Source: Parachlamydia acanthamoebae
GTDB lineage: Bacteria; Chlamydiota; Chlamydiia; Chlamydiales; Parachlamydiaceae
Direction: 5' to 3'
Assembly: GCF_000875975.1 (NCBI RefSeq)
Contig: NZ_BAWW01000003.1
Span: forward strand, 124,001 to 188,000
DNA length: 64,000 nucleotides
Part shown: one piece after another, positions 9,730 to 18,770 of the stretch
How positions within the stretch are numbered: position 1 is the stretch's first letter
How the letters are laid out: each line of letters opens with the position of its first letter
Notes under the pieces: model-generated
The model's input: only the letters and a program-made list of their open reading frames with translations
What the model was told of the DNA's origin: nothing
Databases searched by the model: none
Program-made: the position numbers and the translations under genes

Positions 9730-12700
9730 TGAAAAAATTCCTTCTTTTTATTGTATGCCTGGGACTGCTGTGCGGAATTATTATCACTCTTTTACCAGAA
9801 GGGACTGTCAAGAATGCTGTCTTGCAAATGGCTTTAAAACATCTTGAAGCTTCCAGTGATTTCCGTGTGGAAATCGAGTCACCTCAACTTGAATATCCTT
9901 GCACCATCCAGGCTAAAACAGTAAGAATTTATTCCAAAAACTCTTCCATCCCATGGCTATCCGCAGAAGACATCGAAGCTTGCATTAATCCCTTTGGTTT
10001 ACTTTCTTCAAAACTCAATCTGCAACACGTTTATTGCAAACATCTATTTATTCAATCACTGCCCGAAATTCCTTTTTCATCTTCTTCAGAGGCTGATTTA
10101 TTGCCTCTTCCCTTCTCGATTAAATTGGGACGCTTTGAAATCAAGCAATTTAATTTATCTCCATCTGTGATTAAAAAACTTAATCTTCACACCTATATGA
10201 AAGCCGAAGAGTTTGAAAAAGGGGTGGCTTTGGTTGGTGCATTTTCCTCAAAATCTTTATTCCCTTCAGCCAAAGGGGAACTATTTATTACGCCCTCTCA
10301 TACCTCTGTGACCACGACATCTGCCGCTTTTACTTTGAAAAAAAATTACTCCAATTATTTTGCTCTCATCACTTTAAGTGAAACTTCCCAAGGAATTTTA
10401 CAAAAACCTACATTCCTTGAGAACTCTACCCTTAGCCTTAGACTAGACGCGAACGGCAATGACAACCAATGGGAGGGCGTCGTAGAAGTTCTTTCAGAAC
10501 CAAATCAAACCAACACGGATCAACTATTTTTGGAAGGATACGCAAAAGGAAATTTTGTTTATTTACCACATCAAATGCTCACTTTTCAGTCAATTGAAGG
10601 AAATACACAATTCGCTGATTTTTATGGAACGCTTAGCCTGGACTCTCAATTGGAATTGAGTCAAACCTCCTTCCATGCAGCATTTACGGATAATCCTTTT
10701 TCAATGACTGATCTTAAATTGAGCTCTGAAACGGAAATGGATATTTCGATAAAAGGGCCTCTTCTAACCCCCTCTTTACAAGCCATCTTTTATTCAGACA
10801 GCCTCGAAATAAAAGAATGGGTCGTTAATCAACCCGAAATTTCATTGACGGTCTCTCCCTTTACTGATTCCATTGGACGTCTTGCCATTACAGGAAAAAA
10901 GGAACTTATTCCTTTTCATGCAAAATCATTGCTCAATTTTAATCCTGATCACTCTATTCATTTTTTTAATGCCAGCATCGATTATGCTTCGTCGAACATC
11001 GAGGGAGACTTTCTTATTTTTCCTAGCACGATGACTTTTAAGGGACAAGCAAAAAGCTCGAAAATTTCACTTGCAGACTGGTTGCCTGATTGGGAAGGGA
11101 CAGCTGAAGTTCAGGCCACACTCGATCGCGACCATCTTTTCATGAATGTTTGGGCAGAAAATCTGGCTTACCAACATCTATTGGCCCAAAAAGGACATCT
11201 TCAGCTAGAAGCAAAGAATATTTTTACGGCTCCTGGTGGCGACATTCAAGTCGAATTATCAAAGGGCTCATGGGAAGATATTGCTCTAGAAGAGTTGGTT
11301 TTTAAAAGTGCGTTTAGTCAAGAGACCTCCGTGTCCCCTTTTTCAATTAACCTAAAGGGCCATTACCAAAAACCCTTTCATATTAAGTCTGATGGAAAAT
11401 GGAGCTATCAAAAGGAGCTGATTATTACACTCGATTCTTTATCGGGTGAAGCTTTAGACCAACCAATTTCTTTACGCGATCCTTTTGAAATCAAGTTGAC
11501 AGCCGAAAAATTCGAAATATCACCTCTCTTCTTATCGATGGGCTCAGGCTACTTTTTTGCCTCCACAGAATATGCTCCAACTTTTCTACAAAGTACATTC
11601 CGCATTCATGATTTACCACTTGCGGCTGTCCATTTATTTGCCCCCCAGTTTCCCTTAAAAGGAAATGCCTCAGGACAAATCTTCCTATTCGGATCCCCAG
11701 AATCACCAAGAGGCCAGCTGAGCCTTGAGCTAACAGATGTAAAACTTGAAGAAGAAGCCTTTACCAAGTTTCCTCCCTTTAACATCTCTTTTCAGGCATC
11801 TCTCGTCGATCAACTTTTGGAGTGTACGGGACGTATTATCGGAATAGAAAAAAATCCCCTCCAAGGAGAGGCTAAAATCCCGCTTACTTTTTCCATTACG
11901 CCATTCAAAGCCTACATCGATCGGGATCTTCCTTTTTCGGCAAATTTACGGGGTAAAGGGCCCCTTTCTCCTATCCTCTCTCTGTTATTTGTAGATAAAA
12001 TTTCAATTGATGGAGACGTGGAGCTTCATTTAGGTATGGAGGGAACGCTCAGCTTCCCTCAACTGCGTGGATACGTGGATTTACAAAATGGTTTTTTTGA
12101 AAGTATTAATGCGGGAGCCATACTTCGCTCAATTACGGCCAAAATTAGTGCCACGGGTCAACAAATGACTTTAGAGCAATTTTCTGCTAAGGACGAGAAT
12201 GAAGGAACTATAAGAGGAACTGGTCGACTGTCTTTAAATGATCCTCTTTTTCCTTTCGATGCACAATTTGAATTAAATAAGCTACAGCTCCTGGATGTGG
12301 ATTTCTTTCAATCGATTGCTAGTGGATCCCTCACTCTTAAAGGCAATAAAGAAGAAGGTCTTTTATCGGGAACCTTGACCTCCAATAAAACGCAAATGAC
12401 GCTTCCCAATCAAATTTCTGAGGTCGCACATGCTGTGGAAGTCACCTACATTAACGTGCCTGCGGGAGAAGCTCTCCCTGCTTCTCCCCAAATCAAAAAA
12501 TCTGAATGGCCTTTAAAGTTAAATATTCAGCTTAAGCTGCCTGCAAAAGCGACTTTTGGAGCTCCCAACCTCACCTCTGAGTGGCAGGGCGATCTTATCT
12601 TAAAAGGGACGGCAGATGATCCCCTCCTTGATGGGCAGCTTAAAATTGTCAAAGGATCTTATCTCTTTAATGGGAAGCAGTTCTTGATTAAAGAGGGAAC

Positions 12701-13226
12701 AGTCAACTTTGCAGGAGATCCAAGCAACGATACCACTTTATATGTAGTTGGCTCAATGGATTTACATCGTATTGTTGCAGAAGTCATTGTCAAGGGACCC
12801 ATTAAAAATCCTACGCTTGCTCTCAATTCTAATCCCCCTATGTCGCAACAGGAAATTTTATCCTGGATCCTCTTTGGCAAAGGACTTTCAGAAATTTCCC
12901 CTTTTCAGGGAGACCAACTAACCGCTTCCTTAACAGATCTGAGCCGGCAGCAAGAAGGTCCTGATTTGCTCACACGCATTCGCAATCAAACCGGGATCGA
13001 TCGGATCGATATTAATAGAAGTGGTGAGGGAGATTCTGGGGATGTTTCATTTGAAGTGGGTAAATACATCACAAGTGGAACGTATGTCTCTGTGAGTAAA
13101 AATATGGGATCCGAGAGCAACGAAGTAAATATTGAAACAAGCATTATTAAAAACTTCAAGCTGCAAGCAGGTGTCAGTGACGATGCAAATGGCCATTTTG
13201 ATATCATCTGGAAATATGATTATTAA
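9729..13226 (+). CDS. tamB: TamB-family inner-membrane/periplasmic protein (DUF490)
   Basis: A 1165-residue partner of TamA. Its ATG overlaps the tamA stop by one base (TAATG), so translation is coupled. The N-terminus is a signal anchor (about 1-22). The long middle is beta-rich, as expected for the hydrophobic-groove taco fold of AsmA/TamB proteins thought to carry lipids to the outer membrane. The C-terminal ~300 residues show the DUF490/TamB-C pattern (MSQQEILSWILFGKGLSE, then DINRSGEGDSGD) and end in IIWKYDY. Length is near the family norm. Lipid transport versus barrel-protein insertion is debated for the family. Confidence 0.9.
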   Translation: MKKFLLFIVCLGLLCGIIITLLPEGTVKNAVLQMALKHLEASSDFRVEIESPQLEYPCTIQAKTVRIYSKNSSIPWLSAEDIEACINPFGLLSSKLNLQHVYCKHLFIQSLPEIPFSSSSEADLLPLPFSIKLGRFEIKQFNLSPSVIKKLNLHTYMKAEEFEKGVALVGAFSSKSLFPSAKGELFITPSHTSVTTTSAAFTLKKNYSNYFALITLSETSQGILQKPTFLENSTLSLRLDANGNDNQWEGVVEVLSEPNQTNTDQLFLEGYAKGNFVYLPHQMLTFQSIEGNTQFADFYGTLSLDSQLELSQTSFHAAFTDNPFSMTDLKLSSETEMDISIKGPLLTPSLQAIFYSDSLEIKEWVVNQPEISLTVSPFTDSIGRLAITGKKELIPFHAKSLLNFNPDHSIHFFNASIDYASSNIEGDFLIFPSTMTFKGQAKSSKISLADWLPDWEGTAEVQATLDRDHLFMNVWAENLAYQHLLAQKGHLQLEAKNIFTAPGGDIQVELSKGSWEDIALEELVFKSAFSQETSVSPFSINLKGHYQKPFHIKSDGKWSYQKELIITLDSLSGEALDQPISLRDPFEIKLTAEKFEISPLFLSMGSGYFFASTEYAPTFLQSTFRIHDLPLAAVHLFAPQFPLKGNASGQIFLFGSPESPRGQLSLELTDVKLEEEAFTKFPPFNISFQASLVDQLLECTGRIIGIEKNPLQGEAKIPLTFSITPFKAYIDRDLPFSANLRGKGPLSPILSLLFVDKISIDGDVELHLGMEGTLSFPQLRGYVDLQNGFFESINAGAILRSITAKISATGQQMTLEQFSAKDENEGTIRGTGRLSLNDPLFPFDAQFELNKLQLLDVDFFQSIASGSLTLKGNKEEGLLSGTLTSNKTQMTLPNQISEVAHAVEVTYINVPAGEALPASPQIKKSEWPLKLNIQLKLPAKATFGAPNLTSEWQGDLILKGTADDPLLDGQLKIVKGSYLFNGKQFLIKEGTVNFAGDPSNDTTLYVVGSMDLHRIVAEVIVKGPIKNPTLALNSNPPMSQQEILSWILFGKGLSEISPFQGDQLTASLTDLSRQQEGPDLLTRIRNQTGIDRIDINRSGEGDSGDVSFEVGKYITSGTYVSVSKNMGSESNEVNIETSIIKNFKLQAGVSDDANGHFDIIWKYDY

Positions 13227-13263
13227 GGAATATAGTTCAAAAAAAAATTAACTCATATTTTTT

Positions 13264-13292
13264 TTGACCCGAAACGGTTGTTTGCATACAAT
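13264..13292 (+). promoter_or_regulatory. Predicted sigma70-type promoter for the mla genes
   Basis: TTGACC at 13264-13269, a 17-base spacer, then TACAAT at 13287-13292, a near-consensus housekeeping promoter. It lies between the tamB stop (13226) and the mlaE start (13348), giving a leader of roughly 50 bases. It suggests that the Mla genes are not simply read through from tamB. Confidence 0.6.
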
Positions 13293-13347
13293 CGGCTTAA
13301 ATCCCAAAATGCTTTTTTTTACCCTTCGCTAGTGAAATTTTATCTGC

Positions 13348-14136
13348 ATGAATACAATGACTAAAATGCTCGCCACTCTTGGCGATTACTTTCTTCTGAT
13401 TTTAAAAGTGATTTGGGTCACGATCAAGCGTCCTCCTGCATGGAGTTTGATCCGCGATCAAATGTTCGAAATCGGTGTGATGTCCCTTCCTGTTGTTGCC
13501 ATCACAGGATTTTCTACCGGGCTGGTTTTAGCTGCTCAATCTTTCTTTCAGTTATCCGACAAAGGATTAGCAAGTGCCACAGGTTTAATGGTAACAAAGG
13601 CGATGATGGTTGAACTTGGTCCCATTTTAACGGCTTTTATGGTGACAGGCCGCGTCGGAGCCTCCATGTGTGCCGAATTAGGAACCATGCGTGTCACCGA
13701 GCAAATTGACGCCTTACGCTCGATGTCCGTTAACCCTTTACGCTATCTGATCGCCCCCCGCTTTATCGCTGGAACAACCATGCTCCCGCTGTTAACGATT
13801 TTCAGCTGCCTCATGGGTATTTTGGGCGGCTACTTACTTTCTGTGTATTATTATCAAATGCCCCCATCAACTTTTTTAGATCCACTCCCTCTTCACATTA
13901 AAACATTCGACATGGTAAGTGGATTGATCAAAGCATTTATTTTTGGGATTATCATTATTACCATTTCTTGTTATAGGGGATTATCGACGCGAGGAGGAGC
14001 TGCAGGTGTCGGCCGCGCCACCACAAATAGTGTTGTGATCTGCTATTCCGTTATATTGATTAGCAATTTCATCATCACCATCGGGTTGAATGGATCCTAT
14101 CCCTATATTTCAGATTTTATTAGCAAGTGGTTTTAG
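13348..14136 (+). CDS. mlaE: MlaE-type lipid ABC transporter permease
   Basis: A 262-residue inner-membrane permease of the MlaE/TrgD1 family, part of the Mla system moving phospholipids between inner and outer membranes. Hydrophobic helices and the family hallmark segments ELGPILTAFMVTGRVGA and MRVTEQIDALRSM are present. It is followed without spacing by the ATPase and then the MCE protein, the standard three-gene core. Three closely spaced in-frame ATGs (13348, 13357, 13366) lack a strong ribosome-binding site, so the start is uncertain by up to six residues. Confidence 0.93.
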   Translation: MNTMTKMLATLGDYFLLILKVIWVTIKRPPAWSLIRDQMFEIGVMSLPVVAITGFSTGLVLAAQSFFQLSDKGLASATGLMVTKAMMVELGPILTAFMVTGRVGASMCAELGTMRVTEQIDALRSMSVNPLRYLIAPRFIAGTTMLPLLTIFSCLMGILGGYLLSVYYYQMPPSTFLDPLPLHIKTFDMVSGLIKAFIFGIIIITISCYRGLSTRGGAAGVGRATTNSVVICYSVILISNFIITIGLNGSYPYISDFISKWF

Positions 14137-14907
14137 ATGCGCAAACAAATTATTATAAAAGACTTATATAAAAAATACGGAAAACTAGAGGTTCTCAAAG
14201 GACTCAACCTTGAAGTCTTTGAGGGAGAAACTTTAGTCATTCTAGGAAGATCAGGGGTTGGGAAAAGCGTTTTATTAAAGCAGATCATCGGCATTGAACA
14301 GCCAGATAGTGGCACGATCGAAATTGATGGAGAGCCCATCACTTCCCTTGAAAAAAGTCATACACCTTCTCGCATGGGAATGCTTTTCCAAGGCTCCGCT
14401 TTATTTGATTCGATGAATGTAGGAGAAAATACCGCCTTTTTTTTAAACCAACATGAAAAAAGCTTATCTGAGAATGAAATCAAAGAAAGAGTCAGCCACG
14501 CTCTCGATCTTGTTGGTTTGAGTGGCACAGAAAATATAATGCCATCCGATCTGTCGGGTGGAATGCGTAAACGAGCGGCATTAGCCCGCTTGATTGTTTA
14601 CCATCCCAAAATCATCCTCTACGATGAACCGACGACAGGCCTTGACCCGATTACCGCGATGCAAATTAACGACCTTATCAATACGACCAAAAAAGAACTA
14701 AAAGCCACCAGCATTGTCGTCACGCACGATATTCGCTCTGCTATGGAAGTTGGCGACAGACTCGCCTTTCATCATGATGGCAAAATCGCGCAAATTGCTC
14801 CCAAAGAAGAATTTATGAAAATCGACGATCCCTTGTTACATGCATTTTTTGAAAATGCCATACTAACTAAAGATTTACTCGGTAGCCAGCAGACTAGGAG
14901 ACCTTAA
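14137..14907 (+). CDS. mlaF: MlaF-type lipid ABC transporter ATPase
   Basis: A 256-residue ABC ATPase that drives MlaE. Walker A GRSGVGKS (37-44), signature LSGGM (139-143), Walker B ILYDEP (160-165) and switch histidine in VVTHD are all present. The signature reads LSGGMRKRAALAR, the version typical of the MlaF branch. ATG 14137 directly abuts the mlaE stop, so the two are tightly co-translated. No truncation or odd residues were seen. Confidence 0.94.
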   Translation: MRKQIIIKDLYKKYGKLEVLKGLNLEVFEGETLVILGRSGVGKSVLLKQIIGIEQPDSGTIEIDGEPITSLEKSHTPSRMGMLFQGSALFDSMNVGENTAFFLNQHEKSLSENEIKERVSHALDLVGLSGTENIMPSDLSGGMRKRAALARLIVYHPKIILYDEPTTGLDPITAMQINDLINTTKKELKATSIVVTHDIRSAMEVGDRLAFHHDGKIAQIAPKEEFMKIDDPLLHAFFENAILTKDLLGSQQTRRP

Positions 14908-14910
14908 TTC

Positions 14911-16122
14911 ATGGCTGATCAAGCAAAAAACTTAATCATCGGCATTTTTGTTATCGTCGCTTTTGCGATTGTAATATTCATGTTACTTTTTTTACACCCA
15001 TCCGTAGGTGACGAGGGAAAAAGGCTACGCGTAAGATTCTCGGACATTGATAAAATCTCCATTGGTACACGCGTCAATTTTGGAGGAAAACCAGTTGGGG
15101 AAGTAGCAGACATTCGTGAGCTTCAAGAAGCCATTGAAGAAAGAATTGGACGAGACGGGCATGTTTATATTTATGAATTAGAGTTGCTGGTCGATTCCGC
15201 TGTAAACGTATTTAACACAGACGAAATTTCTTTACGCACTTCCGGCCTACTCGGAGAAAGATCCGTCGCGATTACCCCTCTTCCACCAAAAGAGGGTCAA
15301 AAGCTTGAGATTGTGAATGATCAAGTGATTTATGCAAACGAATCGGGTTCTGTCGAAGATACAATTAAAGATTTGAAAGGTGTCGCGATAAAACTCGATC
15401 TCGCCTTAGATTCCATTAGCAGAGCTCTTAATGCCATGGAAGAGGAAAATGTGTGGCGTAATCTAGGAGATTCTATGCAAAATCTCAGCGACATGACAGC
15501 CGCCTTAAATAAACCCGATACCATTTCTGAAACGTTGAATAATCTGCATGACGTCACAGAAAAATTTGGAGAATCTTGGGAAAAAGTCGACGAATTATTG
15601 GATAACCTAGTTTCCACGACATCGAACACTAAAGCCATGACTAATGATGGGAAAGAAGTGTTTGCATCCATTAAAGAAGGCAAAGGAAGCCTTGGCACAT
15701 TGCTAATGAAAGATGATCTCAATCTTAAAATCTCCTCTCTCCTAAGCAAAGGAGAAATCCTCATGAATGATGTTAATCACTACGGCATTCTCTTTCATTT
15801 GGATAAGCAATGGCAGAGATTGCGTGCTCGTCGGCTAAATCTCTTACAAAAGCTGTGTTCACCGCAAGAGTTTCGCAATTTCTTCAATGATGAAATTGAT
15901 AAAATCTCAACTTCTCTTTCAAGAGTCTCTATGGTATTAGATGAAACAGGCTGCAACCCACCTTGTCTGCTGGAAAATGCGCAGTACAAAAAGGTGTTTG
16001 CAGAACTGCTAAGAAGACTTGCATCCACAGAAGAAGCTTTAAAAATGTACAATCAGCAAGTTGTTGATTGTGAAGTACAAAAAACCGAGTTAGTGCCTAT
16101 GTGTTGTGAAGTGTGTCCCTAA
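14911..16122 (+). CDS. mlaD: MCE-domain lipid-binding protein (MlaD type)
   Basis: A 403-residue periplasmic substrate-binding component of the Mla system. One N-terminal transmembrane helix (about 10-30) anchors it. The MCE domain follows (about 38-130; visible as VRFSDIDKISIGTRVNFGGKPVGEV and LRTSGLLGERSVAI). The remaining ~270 residues are helical, with TA-rich repeats like those of longer MCE proteins, far longer than the ~180-residue E. coli MlaD. The last ~70 residues hold several Cys (GCNPPC, and a CCEVCP end), unusual for the family. ATG 14911 has an AGGAG ten bases upstream. Confidence 0.9.
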   Translation: MADQAKNLIIGIFVIVAFAIVIFMLLFLHPSVGDEGKRLRVRFSDIDKISIGTRVNFGGKPVGEVADIRELQEAIEERIGRDGHVYIYELELLVDSAVNVFNTDEISLRTSGLLGERSVAITPLPPKEGQKLEIVNDQVIYANESGSVEDTIKDLKGVAIKLDLALDSISRALNAMEEENVWRNLGDSMQNLSDMTAALNKPDTISETLNNLHDVTEKFGESWEKVDELLDNLVSTTSNTKAMTNDGKEVFASIKEGKGSLGTLLMKDDLNLKISSLLSKGEILMNDVNHYGILFHLDKQWQRLRARRLNLLQKLCSPQEFRNFFNDEIDKISTSLSRVSMVLDETGCNPPCLLENAQYKKVFAELLRRLASTEEALKMYNQQVVDCEVQKTELVPMCCEVCP

Positions 16123-16159
16123 AAACTTTTTGTAAGAGCTAAAAAAGATAAGGATCATT

Positions 16160-16729
16160 ATGGAAAATGCCCCCTACTCGCAGATTCAAAAAGGAACATT
16201 CTTGATTGCCACGCCAGAAATTGATAGTGGGATTTTCTTTCGAGCAGTTGTTCTAGTTTGCGAGCATAATCCCAATGGATCATTTGGCATTATTGTAAAC
16301 AAAAGCCTTGAACTTGAACTTCCTGAGGAGATTATCAACATCAATAATCTCGCAAATCCTCATGTGGGAATTCGAGCTGGTGGACCTGTTCAAACCAATC
16401 AAATGATGCTCTTACATACATCTAACCGTATTCCTAGTCAAACCCTACAAATTTGTGATAATGTCTTCTTAGGCGGTGACCTGCAATTTTTGCAAGAGAC
16501 CATCTCGGATGAGCAAGGCCCTCACATCCACCTTTGTTTTGGTTATGCAGGTTGGGGAGCTGGACAGCTAGAAAGAGAATTTTTAGATAGCCATTGGTTT
16601 TTACACCCAGCTTCGGCACATCACCTATTTGACACTCCACCTGAAAAACTTTGGCAGGCCCTCCTGCGCGACATGGGTGGCAAATATGCTTCACTCTCCA
16701 TGATCCCTGAAGATTTGACAGTCAATTAA
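16160..16729 (+). CDS. YqgE/AlgH family protein (UPF0301)
   Basis: A 189-residue member of the YqgE/AlgH family. The opening [20 protein letters not shown] and the following [12 protein letters not shown] are diagnostic, as is the later [14 protein letters not shown]. The biochemical role of the family is not settled; AlgH was named for an alginate regulator in Pseudomonas. Start ATG 16160 is preceded by AAGGAT. It lies 38 bases after mlaD on the same strand and ends at a strong hairpin, so it may be the last gene of the mla transcription unit. Confidence 0.93.
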   Translation: MENAPYSQIQKGTFLIATPEIDSGIFFRAVVLVCEHNPNGSFGIIVNKSLELELPEEIININNLANPHVGIRAGGPVQTNQMMLLHTSNRIPSQTLQICDNVFLGGDLQFLQETISDEQGPHIHLCFGYAGWGAGQLEREFLDSHWFLHPASAHHLFDTPPEKLWQALLRDMGGKYASLSMIPEDLTVN

Positions 16730-16734
16730 TGCAA

Positions 16735-16770
16735 AATGTGGCTGCTCAGCTTTAACAGAGCAGCCACATT
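16735..16770. terminator. Bidirectional hairpin terminator
   Basis: A perfect 13-bp stem (16735-16747 with 16758-16770, core TGTGGCTGCTC/GAGCAGCCACA) with a ten-base loop between the convergent YqgE and FKBP-like genes. On the minus strand it is followed by a short TTTT; on the plus strand there is almost no T-run. It overlaps the last base of the FKBP gene stop. Confidence 0.75.
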
Positions 16771-17675
16771 TATCCAGTCACAGATTGTTTTTTGGCTTGA
16801 TACAGATTCCAATGAATGCGATTAATTTCATCAAGCCATTCAAGTGGCAATTTCACAGTCTCATTGGATCTCAAATACTTGATCAACTCGTGAAGACTAA
16901 ATTGCTTATCTCCCCATCTTAAATGATCCCACAACTTCCAACCTAAAACATAGGAATTTCTTAGCCGCAAGGTTGTAATCTCATCTTGAGAGATGTTAGG
17001 AAGGCTCTTTTGCATAGGTATAGGGAGAGGAGAAATCGTAGAAGGAGTGGATAAAATAGAAACAAGTTCGATGGTCGCTTCTATACCCACGTTAGGATCA
17101 AAAAGATAGCTATTTGCATAGGCATAGTCAGGATGGATATAAATTGTACGAATTTCCCCTTCTTTCATACCCAACATACCTTGAGCTAACCCAGGAATTA
17201 CTTCAGAAAGATTCAATGACTTTCGATTTGCTGCTGCTTCTGGAAAAAAATCGTCAAACTTTTTAATGATATAGTTAGCTATAATGTGACCGTTTTCATT
17301 TGTTAAGGTATTTCCTGTTCCTTCTTTTACGGTGAGATAGCCTAATTTAGAAGGAACAACGAAATGAATGTTATCATCTGTTGTGAGTTGTTTTAACCAA
17401 TGTTCCGAAGCAGTCAAATTTTTTTGACTTAAAAATAACCTTTCTTTTTCTATGAGCCGAGAAAAAACGTTTAAATCTTCTGATGAGAGATTGATCCCTC
17501 TTTGGCGCGCTTCTAAGCCAGCAATTAAAGCTTCGATTTGCTTTTCATCCTGATTGGGAACCCCTTGCTTAATTTCTTGAGCGATTAAAAAAGCTGCACA
17601 TGGCATCTCCTCACTCCATATGAAAGAAAAATGCAATGCTAAAATAAAAAAGAAAATGGGATGGAATATTCTCAT
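16770..17675 (-). CDS. Exported FKBP-type (MIP-like) peptidyl-prolyl isomerase, diverged
   Basis: A 301-residue secreted protein. A signal peptide covers about 1-21 (cleavage near WSEE). A helical dimerisation-like region (about 25-100) precedes an FKBP domain at about 108-210, best seen in SEVIPGLAQGMLGMKEGE and IYIHPDYAY. This is the MIP architecture known from Legionella and Chlamydia. The first half of the FKBP domain is eroded: the usual aromatic GxxFDSS region reads KKFDDFFPEAA, so isomerase activity is doubtful. A 90-residue C-terminal extension follows. ATG 17675 overlaps the upstream stop (ATGA), so it is coupled to the preceding exported protein. Confidence 0.82.
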   Translation of the reverse strand: MRIFHPIFFFILALHFSFIWSEEMPCAAFLIAQEIKQGVPNQDEKQIEALIAGLEARQRGINLSSEDLNVFSRLIEKERLFLSQKNLTASEHWLKQLTTDDNIHFVVPSKLGYLTVKEGTGNTLTNENGHIIANYIIKKFDDFFPEAAANRKSLNLSEVIPGLAQGMLGMKEGEIRTIYIHPDYAYANSYLFDPNVGIEATIELVSILSTPSTISPLPIPMQKSLPNISQDEITTLRLRNSYVLGWKLWDHLRWGDKQFSLHELIKYLRSNETVKLPLEWLDEINRIHWNLYQAKKQSVTG

Positions 17676-18619
17676 TCAAAAATGACCTTTAACACTTGCT
17701 CAAGAAAATCAGATTGAGACAAAAGATTTTGGATTTTTAATCGGTCCTTTTCATAGCTAGAAACAATATTAGTCGTTTCTTCGTCTTCATGAAAAATTGC
17801 GAATAAAGGAATTTCCGAAGATTTTTTTCGAGAAGAAAAACTCCTTGAAAATAAGAGCTCATACTCTTCTGCTAAAGTTGAGTAATTAAATGATAGAGGC
17901 GCTTTTTCTGCCGTAACTTTATCAAAACCAAGATAGACGTTTTGAAATCGATTTGGAAAATTTAATCTTTCACTCTTTGCTTGATAAGGAGGCATTTCTC
18001 TTGAACATAAATCTTTTTCAATTATTTCCAATCGCTGGTAAGACAAGGAATTAAAACTTCCAAATCCCAAAATAATTCCTATCAACACGTAATCATGAAG
18101 AAAATCCTGAGATGGATCAATCATAAAATTTAAGAATGATGAGGGGGTTACATGAGGTCCTAAAGAGTATCTGAATAAAGCTAAATGATCACTTATGACT
18201 TCTTGTAATTTTCTAGGATTCACCCAAAATAACTGATGCCATGCATCATATAAAGAATCCGGATGATCTTTTAAGCAAATAATTAAATTTTTAGAAGCAA
18301 TGGAAGCAAAATACTTTTTCCAGACACGATACCCTTCAGCTAGTTCTACTGAATTTTGATGATTTTTGTTTCCGATCCAATTGACTTGAGACTTTTTTCG
18401 ATCAAATATTCCCTCAGAGCAGGCTGGCTTTGAACCGTAGAGAACATAACCACCTTCGGATTCAGTGATCATTCTTTTAAAAAAAACATCAAGAATACAC
18501 TTTTCCTCATTAGATAGTTTTTGAAAAGTATTTTCCCATGCGGGAATTACTTCACCACCATGAAAAGGCAAAATATATAAGGGATATAAAAAGAAAAAAC
18601 AAAAGATTAGCTTAAACAA
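17672..18619 (-). CDS. Exported protein of unknown function, coupled to the MIP-like gene
   Basis: A 315-residue protein I do not recognise. The only sensible start is TTG 18619, with AGGA eight bases upstream; it gives a good signal peptide (MFKLIFCFFFLYPLYILP), so the protein is likely periplasmic or secreted. The mature part begins with an acidic helical stretch, then ESEGGYVLYGSKPACSEG, a hydrophobic patch around 170-190, and a basic SSRKK segment near 270. Its stop overlaps the start of the FKBP-like gene by four bases, so the foldase may be dedicated to it or share its export route. Confidence 0.8.
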   Translation of the reverse strand: MFKLIFCFFFLYPLYILPFHGGEVIPAWENTFQKLSNEEKCILDVFFKRMITESEGGYVLYGSKPACSEGIFDRKKSQVNWIGNKNHQNSVELAEGYRVWKKYFASIASKNLIICLKDHPDSLYDAWHQLFWVNPRKLQEVISDHLALFRYSLGPHVTPSSFLNFMIDPSQDFLHDYVLIGIILGFGSFNSLSYQRLEIIEKDLCSREMPPYQAKSERLNFPNRFQNVYLGFDKVTAEKAPLSFNYSTLAEEYELLFSRSFSSRKKSSEIPLFAIFHEDEETTNIVSSYEKDRLKIQNLLSQSDFLEQVLKVIFE

Positions 18620-18770
18620 GTGAAGGATCCTGATATTTTATGCATGAGATCATCAAAAACATTTAGAGCAAGCACGCTAAAACAGTTAACACACTTCTAG
18701 CACACTGCAGTCAATGAAACATTGAATTGCTTCCAGGTTAATTCATTCCTCAGAAATATTTCAAAACTAT

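Noticed and set aside
15330-15764. 144-codon minus-strand frame inside mlaD
   Set aside because: Opposite-strand shadow of a clear MCE gene; Ser/Arg-rich composition and no ribosome-binding site.
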